Source: Mangrovibacterium marinum (GTDB lineage: Bacteria > Bacteroidota > Bacteroidia > Bacteroidales > Prolixibacteraceae). Taken from it: 64,000 nucleotides of DNA. The stretch lies in NCBI RefSeq assembly GCF_003046625.1, contig NZ_QAAD01000007.1, positions 1 to 64,000 of the forward strand. Reading direction: 5' to 3'. Positions 44,393 to 53,000 of the stretch are shown here, piece by piece (the stretch's first letter is position 1; every line of letters starts with the position of its first letter). The position numbers and the translations under genes are program-made. Under the pieces are notes generated by a model. That model did no database searches and was not told the origin of the DNA. It saw only the letters and a program-made list of their open reading frames with translations.

Positions 44393-45748
44393 ATGAAATA
44401 CCATTTAATTACATTGGGCTGCCAGATGAATATTTCCGATAGCGAGCGCGTTGCGGCGGTGTTGGAAAGTATGGGCTACCAGCGGACGGATAACGAGGAA
44501 GAAGCCAATTTGTTAGGCATGTTGGCCTGCTCGGTGCGGCAAAAGCCCATCGACAAGGTGTATAACAAGATTGCCCAATGGAATAAAGCCAAGAATAAGC
44601 GCAACCTGATCACTTTTTTGTCGGGCTGTGTGCTGGCTGCCGATAAGGAGAAATTGCTGAAACAGTTCGACATCATTTTTCCGATGAGCGAACTGAGCCA
44701 GTTCCCGGATATGATCCGCAGTTACGGAGTGGTAAATGCGCATTCGCTGAAGATGGAAGAGCCCAAGCCGGTGATGCCCAAGAATGAGCATATTGTCGAC
44801 CTGTGGCAGATCAAACCCAAATATCAATCAACCTACGAAGCTTTTGTGCCCATTCAGAATGGCTGCGATAAGTTTTGTACCTATTGTGCGGTGCCCTATA
44901 CCCGTGGTCGCGAGGTGTCGCGTCCGTCGGCTGATATTGTCGATGAAGTTCGCCACCTGGTGAACCAGGGCTATAAGTCGATTACCTTACTGGGGCAAAA
45001 TGTGAACTCGTACGGACTGGACAAGAAAGGCGAGGAAGTTTCGTTTGCCGACCTGCTGCGTCAGATTGGTGAATACGGTAAGGCCTCGGGCGAGGAGTTT
45101 TGGGTTTATTTCACCTCGCCACACCCGCAGGATATGACCCGCGAGGTGATCGAAGTGATTGCCGAATATCCTTGTTTGGCCAAACAAATTCACCTGCCCA
45201 TGCAAAGTGGCGACGAGAAGGTGTTGATTAAGATGAACCGAAAACACTCGATGGATAAATACCGCGGCATTGTGGACGATATTCGCGAATTGTTGCCAAC
45301 AGCGACTTTGTTTACCGACATTATTGTTGGTTTCACTGGCGAGGGCGACAAGGAGTATCAGAACACCGTGGCTGCTTTCCACGAGTTCAAATTTAATATG
45401 GCTTACATTGCGATGTACTCGCCGCGCCCGGGAGCTGCCAGCTACCGTTGGGACGATGAGGTGTCGCAGGATGTGAAAAAAGAGCGTTACCACGATTTGT
45501 CGGAGGTAATGAAAATTTATACCCGCGAGTACAACGAAAGTATGGTTGGTAAAACAGTTCGCCTGTTGGTGAATGGCTCCGACCGGAAAACAGGCCACTC
45601 CATGGGCTTGACGGAAGGAAAGATTCAGGTGCGTTTGGATCGCAAAGCACCGGAGTTGATGGGACAAATTGTCGATGTGAAGATTACTTCAGCGGCAGAT
45701 TTTTCGATGAGTGGGGAATTGGTACTTCAGGAAGAAACGGTGAAATAG
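44393..45748 (+). CDS. miaB: MiaB-like tRNA methylthiotransferase
   Basis: This radical-SAM enzyme adds a methylthio group to a tRNA base, for MiaB ms2i6A at position 37. The N-terminal UPF0004 domain has LGCQMN (C10), a divergent LACSVR (C46) and SGC (C79). The radical-SAM cysteines are C158, C162 and C165 in CDKFCTYC. A TRAM domain closes the 451 residues. The usual NTCSVR reads MLACSVR, and the stretch 48-75 differs from common MiaB, so it may be a subfamily. The ATG at 44393 gives the canonical MKYHLITLGCQMN start. It is followed 3 nt later by mtaB. Confidence 0.88.
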   Translation: MKYHLITLGCQMNISDSERVAAVLESMGYQRTDNEEEANLLGMLACSVRQKPIDKVYNKIAQWNKAKNKRNLITFLSGCVLAADKEKLLKQFDIIFPMSELSQFPDMIRSYGVVNAHSLKMEEPKPVMPKNEHIVDLWQIKPKYQSTYEAFVPIQNGCDKFCTYCAVPYTRGREVSRPSADIVDEVRHLVNQGYKSITLLGQNVNSYGLDKKGEEVSFADLLRQIGEYGKASGEEFWVYFTSPHPQDMTREVIEVIAEYPCLAKQIHLPMQSGDEKVLIKMNRKHSMDKYRGIVDDIRELLPTATLFTDIIVGFTGEGDKEYQNTVAAFHEFKFNMAYIAMYSPRPGAASYRWDDEVSQDVKKERYHDLSEVMKIYTREYNESMVGKTVRLLVNGSDRKTGHSMGLTEGKIQVRLDRKAPELMGQIVDVKITSAADFSMSGELVLQEETVK

Positions 45749-45751
45749 AAG

Positions 45752-47053
45752 ATGAGTTCAACAAAAAAACGTATTGCTTTTAAAACCCTCGGTTGCCGCT
45801 TAAACCAATACGAAACCGATGCTTTGGTGTCGGACTTCGACAAAGCGGGTTACGAGATCGTCGACTTTAAAGATCGGGCCGATGTGGTGGTGGTAAATAC
45901 CTGCACGGTAACCAACCAGAGCGATCAGAAGTCGCGCAATACCATCAGTCAGGCAGCCCGGAACAACGAAGGTTCGGTGGTTGTGGTAACCGGCTGTATG
46001 GCCAATAATTACAAGGAAAAGCTCGAAGGCGAGGAGAAGATCACTTATGTGGTGGAGAACAACCGCAAGGGATCGATTCTGAATTTGGTGGATGCGCACT
46101 TCGGCGGAGAGGTGATGCACCCTGCCAAACTGCATGCCGATGTATTTCAGTTTCATGCGGTGGATAAGAGTTTGCACACCCGCAGTGCCATTAAAATTCA
46201 GGATGGCTGCGACAACTTTTGTACTTTCTGTATCATTCCGTCGGTTCGCGGACGGGCCACAAGCCGCCCCATTCCGGATATTATCGAGAATGTAAAAGAT
46301 ACCTTGGCCAATGGGTTCAAGGAGTTGGTGATTACCGGCGTGAACATTGGCCGCTACGATTGGGAAGGCAAGCGTTTTGAAGATGTGCTGGAAGCCATTC
46401 TGAATGTTGAGGGTGATTTCCGCGTTCGTATTTCATCGCTCGAGCCCGATGGCTTTAGCGACGACATGGTGAAGTTGTTTGCTCATCCGAAGATGACACC
46501 ACATCTGCACCTGTGCCTGCAAAGTGGTTCCGACAAGGTGCTGCTGCGCATGCGCCGCATGTACGATTATGCGCGCTTCGAGCATGTGGTGAATCTGTTC
46601 CGAGCGGAATATCCCGATTTCAACTTTACAAGCGATATGATTGTGGGTTTTCCCGACGAGAGCGAAGAGGAATTCCGCGAGAGTGTGGAGGCCGTGAAGC
46701 AGTTTGGCTTTGGCCATGTGCACACCTTTAAATATTCAGTTCGTCGCGGCACCCGCGCCGAGCGAATGCCCAATCATATTCCGGAAAAGATCAAGACCGA
46801 ACGCTCGGCCATTCTGCGCGAAGCATCGGAGGACTGTCGCGATCAATTTCTGAACTCCTTCATTGGTAAAACCCAAACCGTTTTAATTGAAGGTATTGAC
46901 GACAACGGAATTGCCAATGGTTATGGCGAGCACTATATTCCGGTTCACTTTCAGGGGGAAGGACTGAGCAAAAACACCTTCCACAAAGTGAAATTAATAA
47001 AGGTTGAAGGCCGTGGTGAAGATGCTTTTGTAACCGGCGAATTGATCGATTAA
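45752..47053 (+). CDS. mtaB: tRNA t6A37 methylthiotransferase MtaB
   Basis: This enzyme converts t6A37 to ms2t6A37 in ANN-decoding tRNAs. The N-terminal cluster cysteines are C15 (LGCRLNQYETD), C51 (NTCTVT) and C82 (VTGCMA). The radical-SAM motif is CDNFCTFC (C153, C157, C160), and a TRAM domain follows. The RLNQYET motif favours MtaB over RimO. The length of 433 is typical. It forms a two-gene unit with the MiaB-like gene (3-nt gap) and ends at a strong terminator. Confidence 0.94.
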   Translation: MSSTKKRIAFKTLGCRLNQYETDALVSDFDKAGYEIVDFKDRADVVVVNTCTVTNQSDQKSRNTISQAARNNEGSVVVVTGCMANNYKEKLEGEEKITYVVENNRKGSILNLVDAHFGGEVMHPAKLHADVFQFHAVDKSLHTRSAIKIQDGCDNFCTFCIIPSVRGRATSRPIPDIIENVKDTLANGFKELVITGVNIGRYDWEGKRFEDVLEAILNVEGDFRVRISSLEPDGFSDDMVKLFAHPKMTPHLHLCLQSGSDKVLLRMRRMYDYARFEHVVNLFRAEYPDFNFTSDMIVGFPDESEEEFRESVEAVKQFGFGHVHTFKYSVRRGTRAERMPNHIPEKIKTERSAILREASEDCRDQFLNSFIGKTQTVLIEGIDDNGIANGYGEHYIPVHFQGEGLSKNTFHKVKLIKVEGRGEDAFVTGELID

Positions 47054-47075
47054 GCGATAATAAGAAGAAGAAATG

Positions 47076-47110
47076 AAAAAGAGCTCGCATCCCCGATGTG
47101 AGCTCTTTTT
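47076..47110 (+). terminator. Terminator of the miaB-mtaB unit
   Basis: A 15-bp near-perfect stem (AAAAAGAGCTCGCAT / ATGTGAGCTCTTTTT) with a 5-nt loop ends in a U-run. Confidence 0.9.
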
Positions 47111-47386
47111 ATTTTTGGCGTGACGCGGTTTCTAACCGCGTTTAATCATTTCGCTGGATCAGATTTGCAATCCCATCCTATTTAGCTCGGGATTTGGACT
47201 CCTGTTTTATCTGTCCTTTATGCGAATTACAAATCCGCCGCTAAAGTCGTCAGGATTGCAGATCATGACGAGCGAGAGCGGATCTCACTTTCGCGAATTT
47301 TCGCCCTTTGCAGATATTCTGTAAATTTAGCGGTCTAAAAATCAAGGGCTGCTTGTGTCGGCCTACCCAAAAACGATGATAAAACA
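47111..47386. other. Intergenic region with short hairpins
   Basis: This spacer contains the ACGCGGTT-TCT-AACCGCGT hairpin (47123-47141), related to 1879-1900. Further GGATTTGCAATCC-like words in both orientations (about 47160-47270) resemble dispersed REP-type sequences. The promoter of the following gene must lie in the last ~80 bp. Confidence 0.45.
47123..47141. repeat. Short hairpin, GCGGTT/AACCGC family
   Basis: Perfect 8-bp arms ACGCGGTT / AACCGCGT flank TCT. It is related to the hairpin at 1879-1900. Confidence 0.6.
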
Positions 47387-48307
47387 ATGAATGCTACAAA
47401 CACAAAATTCACCCGATACGATGATAATGGCAAGGTGTGGTTGTCTCAAAACAGCGATCAGCCCTTTCAATTGACCGATTATGGCATAGAGCCGACGGTA
47501 CTGGCTACCGAAGCTGAAGTAGGGCAGGCTATGCTGGAAGAACTTTATGCAACGGCGGCAGCCAAAGAAGGTGATATCAATATTGCCCTGTTGGGTGGCC
47601 GAGGTGCACAGCAGTTACACCGATTGTTGGGTGAGTTAGCGAAAACAAACCAGGCGGATGAGCTCCTCGCCCGTCTGAACGTGTTCACGCAGGATGCATT
47701 GGCCCCGATGGCTATGGGCAACGGTTTGAGTTTTGTTCGGGATTTTGAGCGCATCCTGGGCGATGCTTTTTTCGAAAAGATTAAAAGCTTTACGCCCATG
47801 CGGACCGATACGCCGGATTTGGAGTCAGCCCTGATTGACTACTTGACAAAACTGGAAGAACTGGGAGGATTGGATATCTTTTTTATTGGTCACGGACCGG
47901 AGGAAAATGCAGCGTCGCACCTGGCTTATATCAAACCATTCTCGGGAGCACAGTTTCACTATCTGGCCGGCATTATCCCGATTTCGAGCAGTATTTTGGA
48001 GCACCACATCAGCAAGTTTAAAGCGGGTGGCAGCAAGGTAAGCGAGTCCGATGAAAAGGAGTGTCGTTCGGCCGAATACATTCTCACGCTAGGGCCCGCT
48101 GCGATTTTGCAGGCAAAGAAGATTGTGCAGTCGGTGGTCGATGCCGATTCGGCTCCGGCGAAGGTGCAAACTTATGCCAATGTGCTGAACACAACCTTCA
48201 GTACCAATGCCGATGAAGTTCTGGAGCAGTTAAATGCCAATCCTGGTTTATGGATCAGGCTGCATTCGAATACCAAGTCGTTTATTTTGCCCAACCTGGG
48301 ATTATAA
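47387..48307 (+). CDS. NagB/6-phosphogluconolactonase-fold protein
   Basis: This 306-residue cytoplasmic protein is of the sugar-phosphate isomerase/lactonase superfamily. NIALLGGRGAQQLHRLLGEL (about 64-83) matches the phosphate-binding loop. FIGHGPEENAASHLAYIKPF (about 166-185) matches the conserved GxGxxGHxA-type region, although Pro-Glu-Glu replaces the usual Asp-Gly. The family includes glucosamine-6-phosphate deaminase and 6-phosphogluconolactonase. The sequence is divergent enough that neither activity can be assigned. It is monocistronic. Confidence 0.75.
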   Translation: MNATNTKFTRYDDNGKVWLSQNSDQPFQLTDYGIEPTVLATEAEVGQAMLEELYATAAAKEGDINIALLGGRGAQQLHRLLGELAKTNQADELLARLNVFTQDALAPMAMGNGLSFVRDFERILGDAFFEKIKSFTPMRTDTPDLESALIDYLTKLEELGGLDIFFIGHGPEENAASHLAYIKPFSGAQFHYLAGIIPISSSILEHHISKFKAGGSKVSESDEKECRSAEYILTLGPAAILQAKKIVQSVVDADSAPAKVQTYANVLNTTFSTNADEVLEQLNANPGLWIRLHSNTKSFILPNLGL

Positions 48308-48357
48308 AGGCAGTTGCGGTTACTTCTTCCGCCTAATGAAATAAGATTATAGCAAGT

Positions 48358-48609
48358 ATGAAACAAAAGGAACTAACAGCCTTATCAGATCAGGAATTAT
48401 TGCAAGAGGCGAAGAAATTGAAGTCGGCTGCCCGAACGAATGCCGTATTAATTGGATTTCTGATCGGAATTATAGTTTACAGTATCCTCAAGAATAGCTT
48501 CGGGTTTTTAACCTTGATCCCCTTATTTTTGGTTTATAAGTTGGTGAATAACTCGAAATACGATAAAAAAGAGTTGGAAGCCATGTTGACAGAGCGAAAA
48601 TTGAAATAG
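48358..48609 (+). CDS. Small two-helix membrane protein
   Basis: This 83-residue protein has an N-terminal helical region (LSDQELLQEAKKLKSAART). Two membrane segments follow (about 30-62, AVLIGFLIGIIVYSIL and FGFLTLIPLFLVYKLV), then a charged tail (KYDKKELEAMLTERKLK). Similar FUSC-less small proteins are common in Bacteroidota and uncharacterised. It starts 51 bp after the NagB-fold gene and shares its downstream terminator with the convergent GH43 gene. Confidence 0.65.
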   Translation: MKQKELTALSDQELLQEAKKLKSAARTNAVLIGFLIGIIVYSILKNSFGFLTLIPLFLVYKLVNNSKYDKKELEAMLTERKLK

Positions 48610-48702
48610 GAAAGGATCCAGGTTGTTGGAACCCGGTCTGATAGGATTCAAGGGACGGAAGAATGAGTTTCTCAGGCAGTAATTTGCAGTCGATATAAAG
48701 AG

Positions 48703-48734
48703 AAAACAGGCAAAGCCGCAGCCCTGCCTGTTTC
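48703..48734. terminator. Terminator between small membrane protein and GH43 genes
   Basis: The stem GAAA(A)CAGGCA / TGCCTGTTTC has a 12-nt loop and lies between convergent genes. Confidence 0.7.
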
Positions 48735-48771
48735 ACTCTTGAGAAATTATTTCGAATTGTAGCATTCTAGC

Positions 48772-49776
48772 TCAATAAAACTCGAACAAAGGTCTTCCGT
48801 TGGCATCAAATTTCACTTTTAGCACGCGTGCATGGCGGTTAGGGTCGTATAAGGGATCTGCCACGATTTCTTCCAGCGGGCGGGTGTCGCTTTGGGGCAC
48901 AACTGCCGGGTCGCCAACGGCATTTTCGTAGTCGCGGGCATGGTAAATGCACAAGGGGGTCCGGCCGTCCTCGGCAATGGTAAAACAGTTGTGTCCGGGG
49001 CCATATATTTTCTTGTCGTAGTCGGTGGCCAGTACCGGGTAACGCGATTTCTTCCACGAATTACGGTCCAGCAGGTCGGCTGTTTCATCGGCTTCCATTA
49101 AGCCCATACAATAACAGGCGCCTGTAGCGCTGGCCGAAAAGCTAATATAGATCTTGCCGGCATTTTTAATCACGGCCGGTCCTTCATTCACCCAAAAGCC
49201 AATGCGTTCCCAATCGTAGTCGGGGGTTGTCAGCATAAATTGAACGGTTTTCAACTTAACGGGCGATTCCATTTCGGCTAAATACAGGTTCGAAGCCGCA
49301 AATTGTCCTCCGGTTTTCTCGGCCCAGCAGTAATAGCGTTTGCCGCCATTCTCGAAGATGGTTGCATCGAGCGAAAAATCGATAAAACTCTTCTCGTCGC
49401 CGTCCGCAGCCTGCATTTGTCCCAGTTCGATCCATTCATCGTTTAGCGGGTCTTGCCCGGAGCATTCCAGCACGTAAGGGCGCAGTGCCCAGATGTCTTC
49501 TTCTTCGCTGGCGGCAAAATAAATATACCATTTACCGTCCAGATAATGAATCTCGGGCGCCCAGATATGCCGGCTCATCGGCCCCGTTTCGTGCTTAAAC
49601 CATACATCGAAGGTCTCTGCATCCTTCAGCCCGGCCAGCGTTTTCGAGCGGCGCAGCTCGATGCGGTCATAAGTCGGCACCGAACCGGTGAAATAATAAT
49701 AGCCGTCAGTATGTTTGTAAACGAACGGGTCGGCGCGTTGCTCGACCAGCGGCGCATTTGTTGCTGTCGTATTCAT
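48772..49776 (-). CDS. Cytoplasmic glycoside hydrolase family 43 enzyme
   Basis: This 334-residue five-bladed propeller hydrolase has no signal peptide, so it acts inside the cell. The catalytic base lies in RADPFVYK (Asp 16), the pKa-modulating region in HIWAPEIHY (about 70-78), and the general acid in VNEGPAVI (Glu near 193). Enzymes of this type release alpha-L-arabinofuranose or xylose from short oligosaccharides. Its ATG overlaps the stop of the upstream sugar symporter (TAATG), so the oligosaccharides it cleaves are probably those the symporter brings in. Confidence 0.9.
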   Translation of the reverse strand: MNTTATNAPLVEQRADPFVYKHTDGYYYFTGSVPTYDRIELRRSKTLAGLKDAETFDVWFKHETGPMSRHIWAPEIHYLDGKWYIYFAASEEEDIWALRPYVLECSGQDPLNDEWIELGQMQAADGDEKSFIDFSLDATIFENGGKRYYCWAEKTGGQFAASNLYLAEMESPVKLKTVQFMLTTPDYDWERIGFWVNEGPAVIKNAGKIYISFSASATGACYCMGLMEADETADLLDRNSWKKSRYPVLATDYDKKIYGPGHNCFTIAEDGRTPLCIYHARDYENAVGDPAVVPQSDTRPLEEIVADPLYDPNRHARVLKVKFDANGRPLFEFY

Positions 49777-51140
49777 TAAATATGTATTTGAGCTTTAATA
49801 ACAGTTTCGTAGTATTCGTCGGTAATTTTGTATTGCTTAATCAGCAAGCCGTTAATAACATGGAAGACGGCAGGGATAAGCGTGAGCATGAGTGCAATGC
49901 CCAAAAGGGCCGTGTCGGATTGAACCGGGTTTGGAATGCCCTCGGTTGGTGCCGTGTAGTTAAAGGCGCTCAGCAACAAGCCAACAACGCCACCGGCAAT
50001 ACCCATTCCGGCTTTCTGAGCAAATGAAATGCCCCCGAAGGCCAGTCCCGAAACGCGAACGCCGGTTTGAGCCTGTCCATAGTCCACCGCTTCGGCAATG
50101 GCCGTCCAAAATACCGGGGCATGAACATCGACTACCAGCGATAGGATGAAGTATAACACATAAGCCAGCATCATGCTGTCGGGCTGTGGTTTAATCAGGA
50201 AGAACATGAATGCACTGAGGATGCCTACGCCAAACTGAGAAATCCAGAAGAGTTTCACCTTGCAAAAGCGTTTGGTAATTAAGGTTGAAAGCGGCATGGC
50301 CAAAATGGCTGCGGCCACACCTGTTCCCATAAAGGTTGACTGCACAATCTCGTCGCCTCCCAGGTAATATTTGGCGTAATAAATAGCTACCGACGCGCGG
50401 ATAACATAGCCTGTGGTTCCCGACAAACACGAACCAACCAGCAACATCCATTGCCCGTTTTTAACCAAATACTTTAGTTGCTTCAGGTAAGGCGTTTTTT
50501 CAACGATATGCTCCACGCGCTCTTTGGTTGTTACAAAGCAAAACAGGAACAGCAGGGTTCCCATTAAGGCCATCACACCCATGGCCAGTTGGTAACCACG
50601 GGCCAGATTGCCGGCGCCCAGGCTTTTGGCCATAATAGGCACCAAGATAGAAACCCCGAAGGCGGCCACTTTGGCAAAAAACAACCGATAGCCACTGGCC
50701 TCCAACCGCTCCTGCGGATCGTTGGTGAGCACACCAATCAGCGAAATATAAGGAATGGTAACCGAGGTAAACATGAGGGTAACCAGGATATAGGTGGCAT
50801 ACGCCCAGATGAGCTTGCCGGCATAATCGAAGTCGGGCGTGGTGAAGGTCAGGAAAACGGAGATGCCGAACGGAACCGACAGATAAAGAAAGTAAGGCCG
50901 GAAACTCCCCCATTTTTCGGATTTGTATTTATCAGTGATGATTCCCATCAGGGGGTCGCTGATGGCATCGATTAAGCGGACCAGCCCAAACATTAAGGCA
51001 ACATCGGTTGGTTTAATACCGAAAATGTCAGTATAAAAGTAAGTAATGATCAGGAACATGGACGAGATGACCACATTGACGGCGGCATCGCCCGAGCCAT
51101 AACCGATCTTTTCAAGAATGCTTAGTTTTTGAGATTTCAT
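49776..51140 (-). CDS. GPH-family sugar:cation symporter (MFS)
   Basis: This 454-residue protein has twelve membrane segments and belongs to the glycoside-pentoside-hexuronide:cation symporter family. The N-terminus KIGYGSGDAAVNVV is diagnostic and RLIDAISDPLMGIITDKYKSEKWGSFRPY covers the conserved loop 2-3 signature. The ATG at 51140 was chosen because the longer frame would begin with GTG and an unusual hydrophilic leader. Its stop overlaps the GH43 start. The likely cargo is an arabinose- or xylose-containing oligosaccharide; this is inferred from context. Confidence 0.9.
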   Translation of the reverse strand: MKSQKLSILEKIGYGSGDAAVNVVISSMFLIITYFYTDIFGIKPTDVALMFGLVRLIDAISDPLMGIITDKYKSEKWGSFRPYFLYLSVPFGISVFLTFTTPDFDYAGKLIWAYATYILVTLMFTSVTIPYISLIGVLTNDPQERLEASGYRLFFAKVAAFGVSILVPIMAKSLGAGNLARGYQLAMGVMALMGTLLFLFCFVTTKERVEHIVEKTPYLKQLKYLVKNGQWMLLVGSCLSGTTGYVIRASVAIYYAKYYLGGDEIVQSTFMGTGVAAAILAMPLSTLITKRFCKVKLFWISQFGVGILSAFMFFLIKPQPDSMMLAYVLYFILSLVVDVHAPVFWTAIAEAVDYGQAQTGVRVSGLAFGGISFAQKAGMGIAGGVVGLLLSAFNYTAPTEGIPNPVQSDTALLGIALMLTLIPAVFHVINGLLIKQYKITDEYYETVIKAQIHI

Positions 51141-51526
51141 TGGTTTGTTGCTAAATAAAAATTCGTTTGTGTTTGTTTGCCAAGTCTCCGGTTGTTTAAT
51201 CCGCGCATCAATCGGGCGGAAACAATTGTCGGTTTCAACCCTTGCTTTCACCCTTTGCGGATAGGCGGGGGTACGACTTGCACTTCAGCACAAAGATTGC
51301 TGAATTGCGAAAGAAACAGGTGGATGATTGGTGCCGATAGGTGGAGTTTTGAGTAAAGCGGATGCGAATTTGCCCTCCTGACGGGGTAAAATGCCGGTCA
51401 GCTGAGGTGTGGCGACCGGCTGCTTTCGTTACCGCGGTAGCGGGGGAAATAGATAGTGCGCAAGAAATTCCATTTTTGACTTAAAAGAAGGTACTTTTGA
51501 GCTCTCTTATAAAATGATGTTTAAAC
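51141..51526. other. Divergent spacer between symporter and TPR genes
   Basis: This 386-bp region must hold promoters for the symporter/GH43 unit (minus) and the TPR gene (plus). A TTACCGCGGTAGCGGGGG hairpin-like word lies at about 51430. No operator repeat or ORF was recognised. Confidence 0.4.
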
Positions 51527-52102
51527 ATGCCTTTCATTCTATTTAAAAATCGTCGGTTAAACAAAGCAACGTATGCCTTAAACAGCGGTAAATACCAACA
51601 GGCACTTAAGCTTGCACAGCCTTTGGTGAATTCGCGCAATAACGAAATTGCTTACCGGGCAAATTTCATTGGTGGTTTAGCACTGTATAAACGAAAGAAA
51701 TACGATGATAGTCTTCCGTTTCTCGAAAAAGCATGCCAGCTAGGGAATTACCGGCACGATTGGTACAACCTGGCCATGGCTTCGGTGTTTGCCGGCAAAT
51801 TAACAGAGGCTGACGAGGCATTTAAAAACATCTATCGTACCAATGTGCAACCCGGCTATGTATATGCTGTGCCGGTTCCGGGTTTGCTTTTTCAATATAT
51901 GAAAGCTTTAAAGCGCAACCAGTTTATCGATGCCGCAATAACACGGGCAAACGAGTTAAAGCAGATGTATGTTGGTGTTGGATCGGATACCACGAAACAA
52001 GTTCAGAGAGGGCTGCCCGCCTACCCCGCCTTCCGAGTGGAAGTTGAATCCTTATTTCACCCGGAAAAATTTATTGTCTGGGAAAAAGACGTTAAAGGAT
52101 AG
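51527..52102 (+). CDS. TPR-repeat protein
   Basis: This 191-residue cytoplasmic protein has no signal peptide. Helical pairs with TPR spacing are visible: ATYALNSGKYQQALKLAQPL (about 15-34), GGLALYKRKKYDDSLPFLEKA (49-69) and YNLAMASVFAGKLTEADEAF (80-99). It is probably a protein-interaction adaptor. No partner is indicated; it lies between the symporter and the SGNH hydrolase genes, inside the polysaccharide locus but not obviously part of it. Confidence 0.75.
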   Translation: MPFILFKNRRLNKATYALNSGKYQQALKLAQPLVNSRNNEIAYRANFIGGLALYKRKKYDDSLPFLEKACQLGNYRHDWYNLAMASVFAGKLTEADEAFKNIYRTNVQPGYVYAVPVPGLLFQYMKALKRNQFIDAAITRANELKQMYVGVGSDTTKQVQRGLPAYPAFRVEVESLFHPEKFIVWEKDVKG

Positions 52103-52152
52103 CACCAGGTTTATCCCTCCGCTGCCGAACGATTGTATCGTGTGGCGAAATA

Positions 52153-52190
52153 AACTAAACCACGCGAAGGATTCGCGCGGTAGCGGTGTT
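52153..52190 (+). repeat. Dispersed ~40-bp hairpin repeat, copy 2
   Basis: The segment CACGCGAAGGATTCGCG followed by CGGTAGCGGTGTT is nearly the reverse complement of 9258-9298. A partial second GTGCGGTAGCGGTG follows directly. It sits between convergent TPR and SGNH genes and may help end both transcripts. Confidence 0.75.
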
Positions 52191-52208
52191 CGTGCGGTAG
52201 CGGTGAAA

Positions 52209-52976
52209 CTACTTCGTAACTTTCGTTTCCCCGGCTTCAATCGAATCCTTTTGCAGTAAGCTTTTGCGGATGATGTCTTCCTTTTGAAATACATTGAAGA
52301 GAATCTTTCCCATTTTTTGATGTCCCTCGATGCTCGGGTGCAGGTGATCGGTGAAATATTGAAGGCTGTCCTGAAAAGGAGTGTGAAAATCGACGACTGT
52401 CAGCTGATTGTTGCGGGCAATGGAATCGATTAGCGGAATGGTGTAATTTACCAGTAGGGTATCGTTATGCGGGCTGGTTGGCGAATAGGTATGTCCCTCA
52501 AAAATCGGGGGAGGCAGGCATACCACAACCGTAACGTTTGGATTGATAGACCGGAAAGTGTCGATCATTGCCTGGTAGTCGTTGTAAAATTCCTTTTGAA
52601 CCAGATCGAAAAGTACCGGCTTCGAGTCATTGGTTCCCAGAGCAATTAGGCAGATGTCGGGCGCAAAGTCCAAAGCCTTCTTGAAGGCTGGTTCAATCCA
52701 GATGGGCTGAGTGCCATGCTTGGTCATCATGCGCCCCGATACACCGGCGTTTAAAATTTCGAGCGTATCGCCGTAAATTGCAGTCATAAGCTTCCCGAAT
52801 TGCGTGGCGTACGAAACCTGCAAGTCTTTTTTACCATGATCGTAAACCCCGGCGGTAATGCTGTTGCCAATGCAGGCCATTTTCACTTTACTGGTTTGGC
52901 CATTAGCCGACGTAGCCGCCATAAAAAAAGCCATGGCGCACCACAGCATTGCAATACGGGTTTTCAGAAGAAACAT
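52209..52976 (-). CDS. Exported SGNH/GDSL hydrolase
   Basis: This 255-residue esterase-like protein has a signal peptide (MFLLKTRIAMLWCAMAFFMA..ANG). Block I is ACIGNSITAG (catalytic Ser), block II has an AGVSGRMM glycine, block III is IALGTNDSKP, and block V is DHLHPSIEGH (Asp and His). All four SGNH residues are present. It probably removes acyl groups from polysaccharide, for example acetyl esters on arabinoxylan or pectin. The ATG at 52976 was preferred over an in-frame TTG at 53000. It is divergent from the GH27 operon. Confidence 0.88.
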   Translation of the reverse strand: MFLLKTRIAMLWCAMAFFMAATSANGQTSKVKMACIGNSITAGVYDHGKKDLQVSYATQFGKLMTAIYGDTLEILNAGVSGRMMTKHGTQPIWIEPAFKKALDFAPDICLIALGTNDSKPVLFDLVQKEFYNDYQAMIDTFRSINPNVTVVVCLPPPIFEGHTYSPTSPHNDTLLVNYTIPLIDSIARNNQLTVVDFHTPFQDSLQYFTDHLHPSIEGHQKMGKILFNVFQKEDIIRKSLLQKDSIEAGETKVTK

Positions 52977-53000
52977 AGTGTCTGGTTTTTTAGTGAGCAA

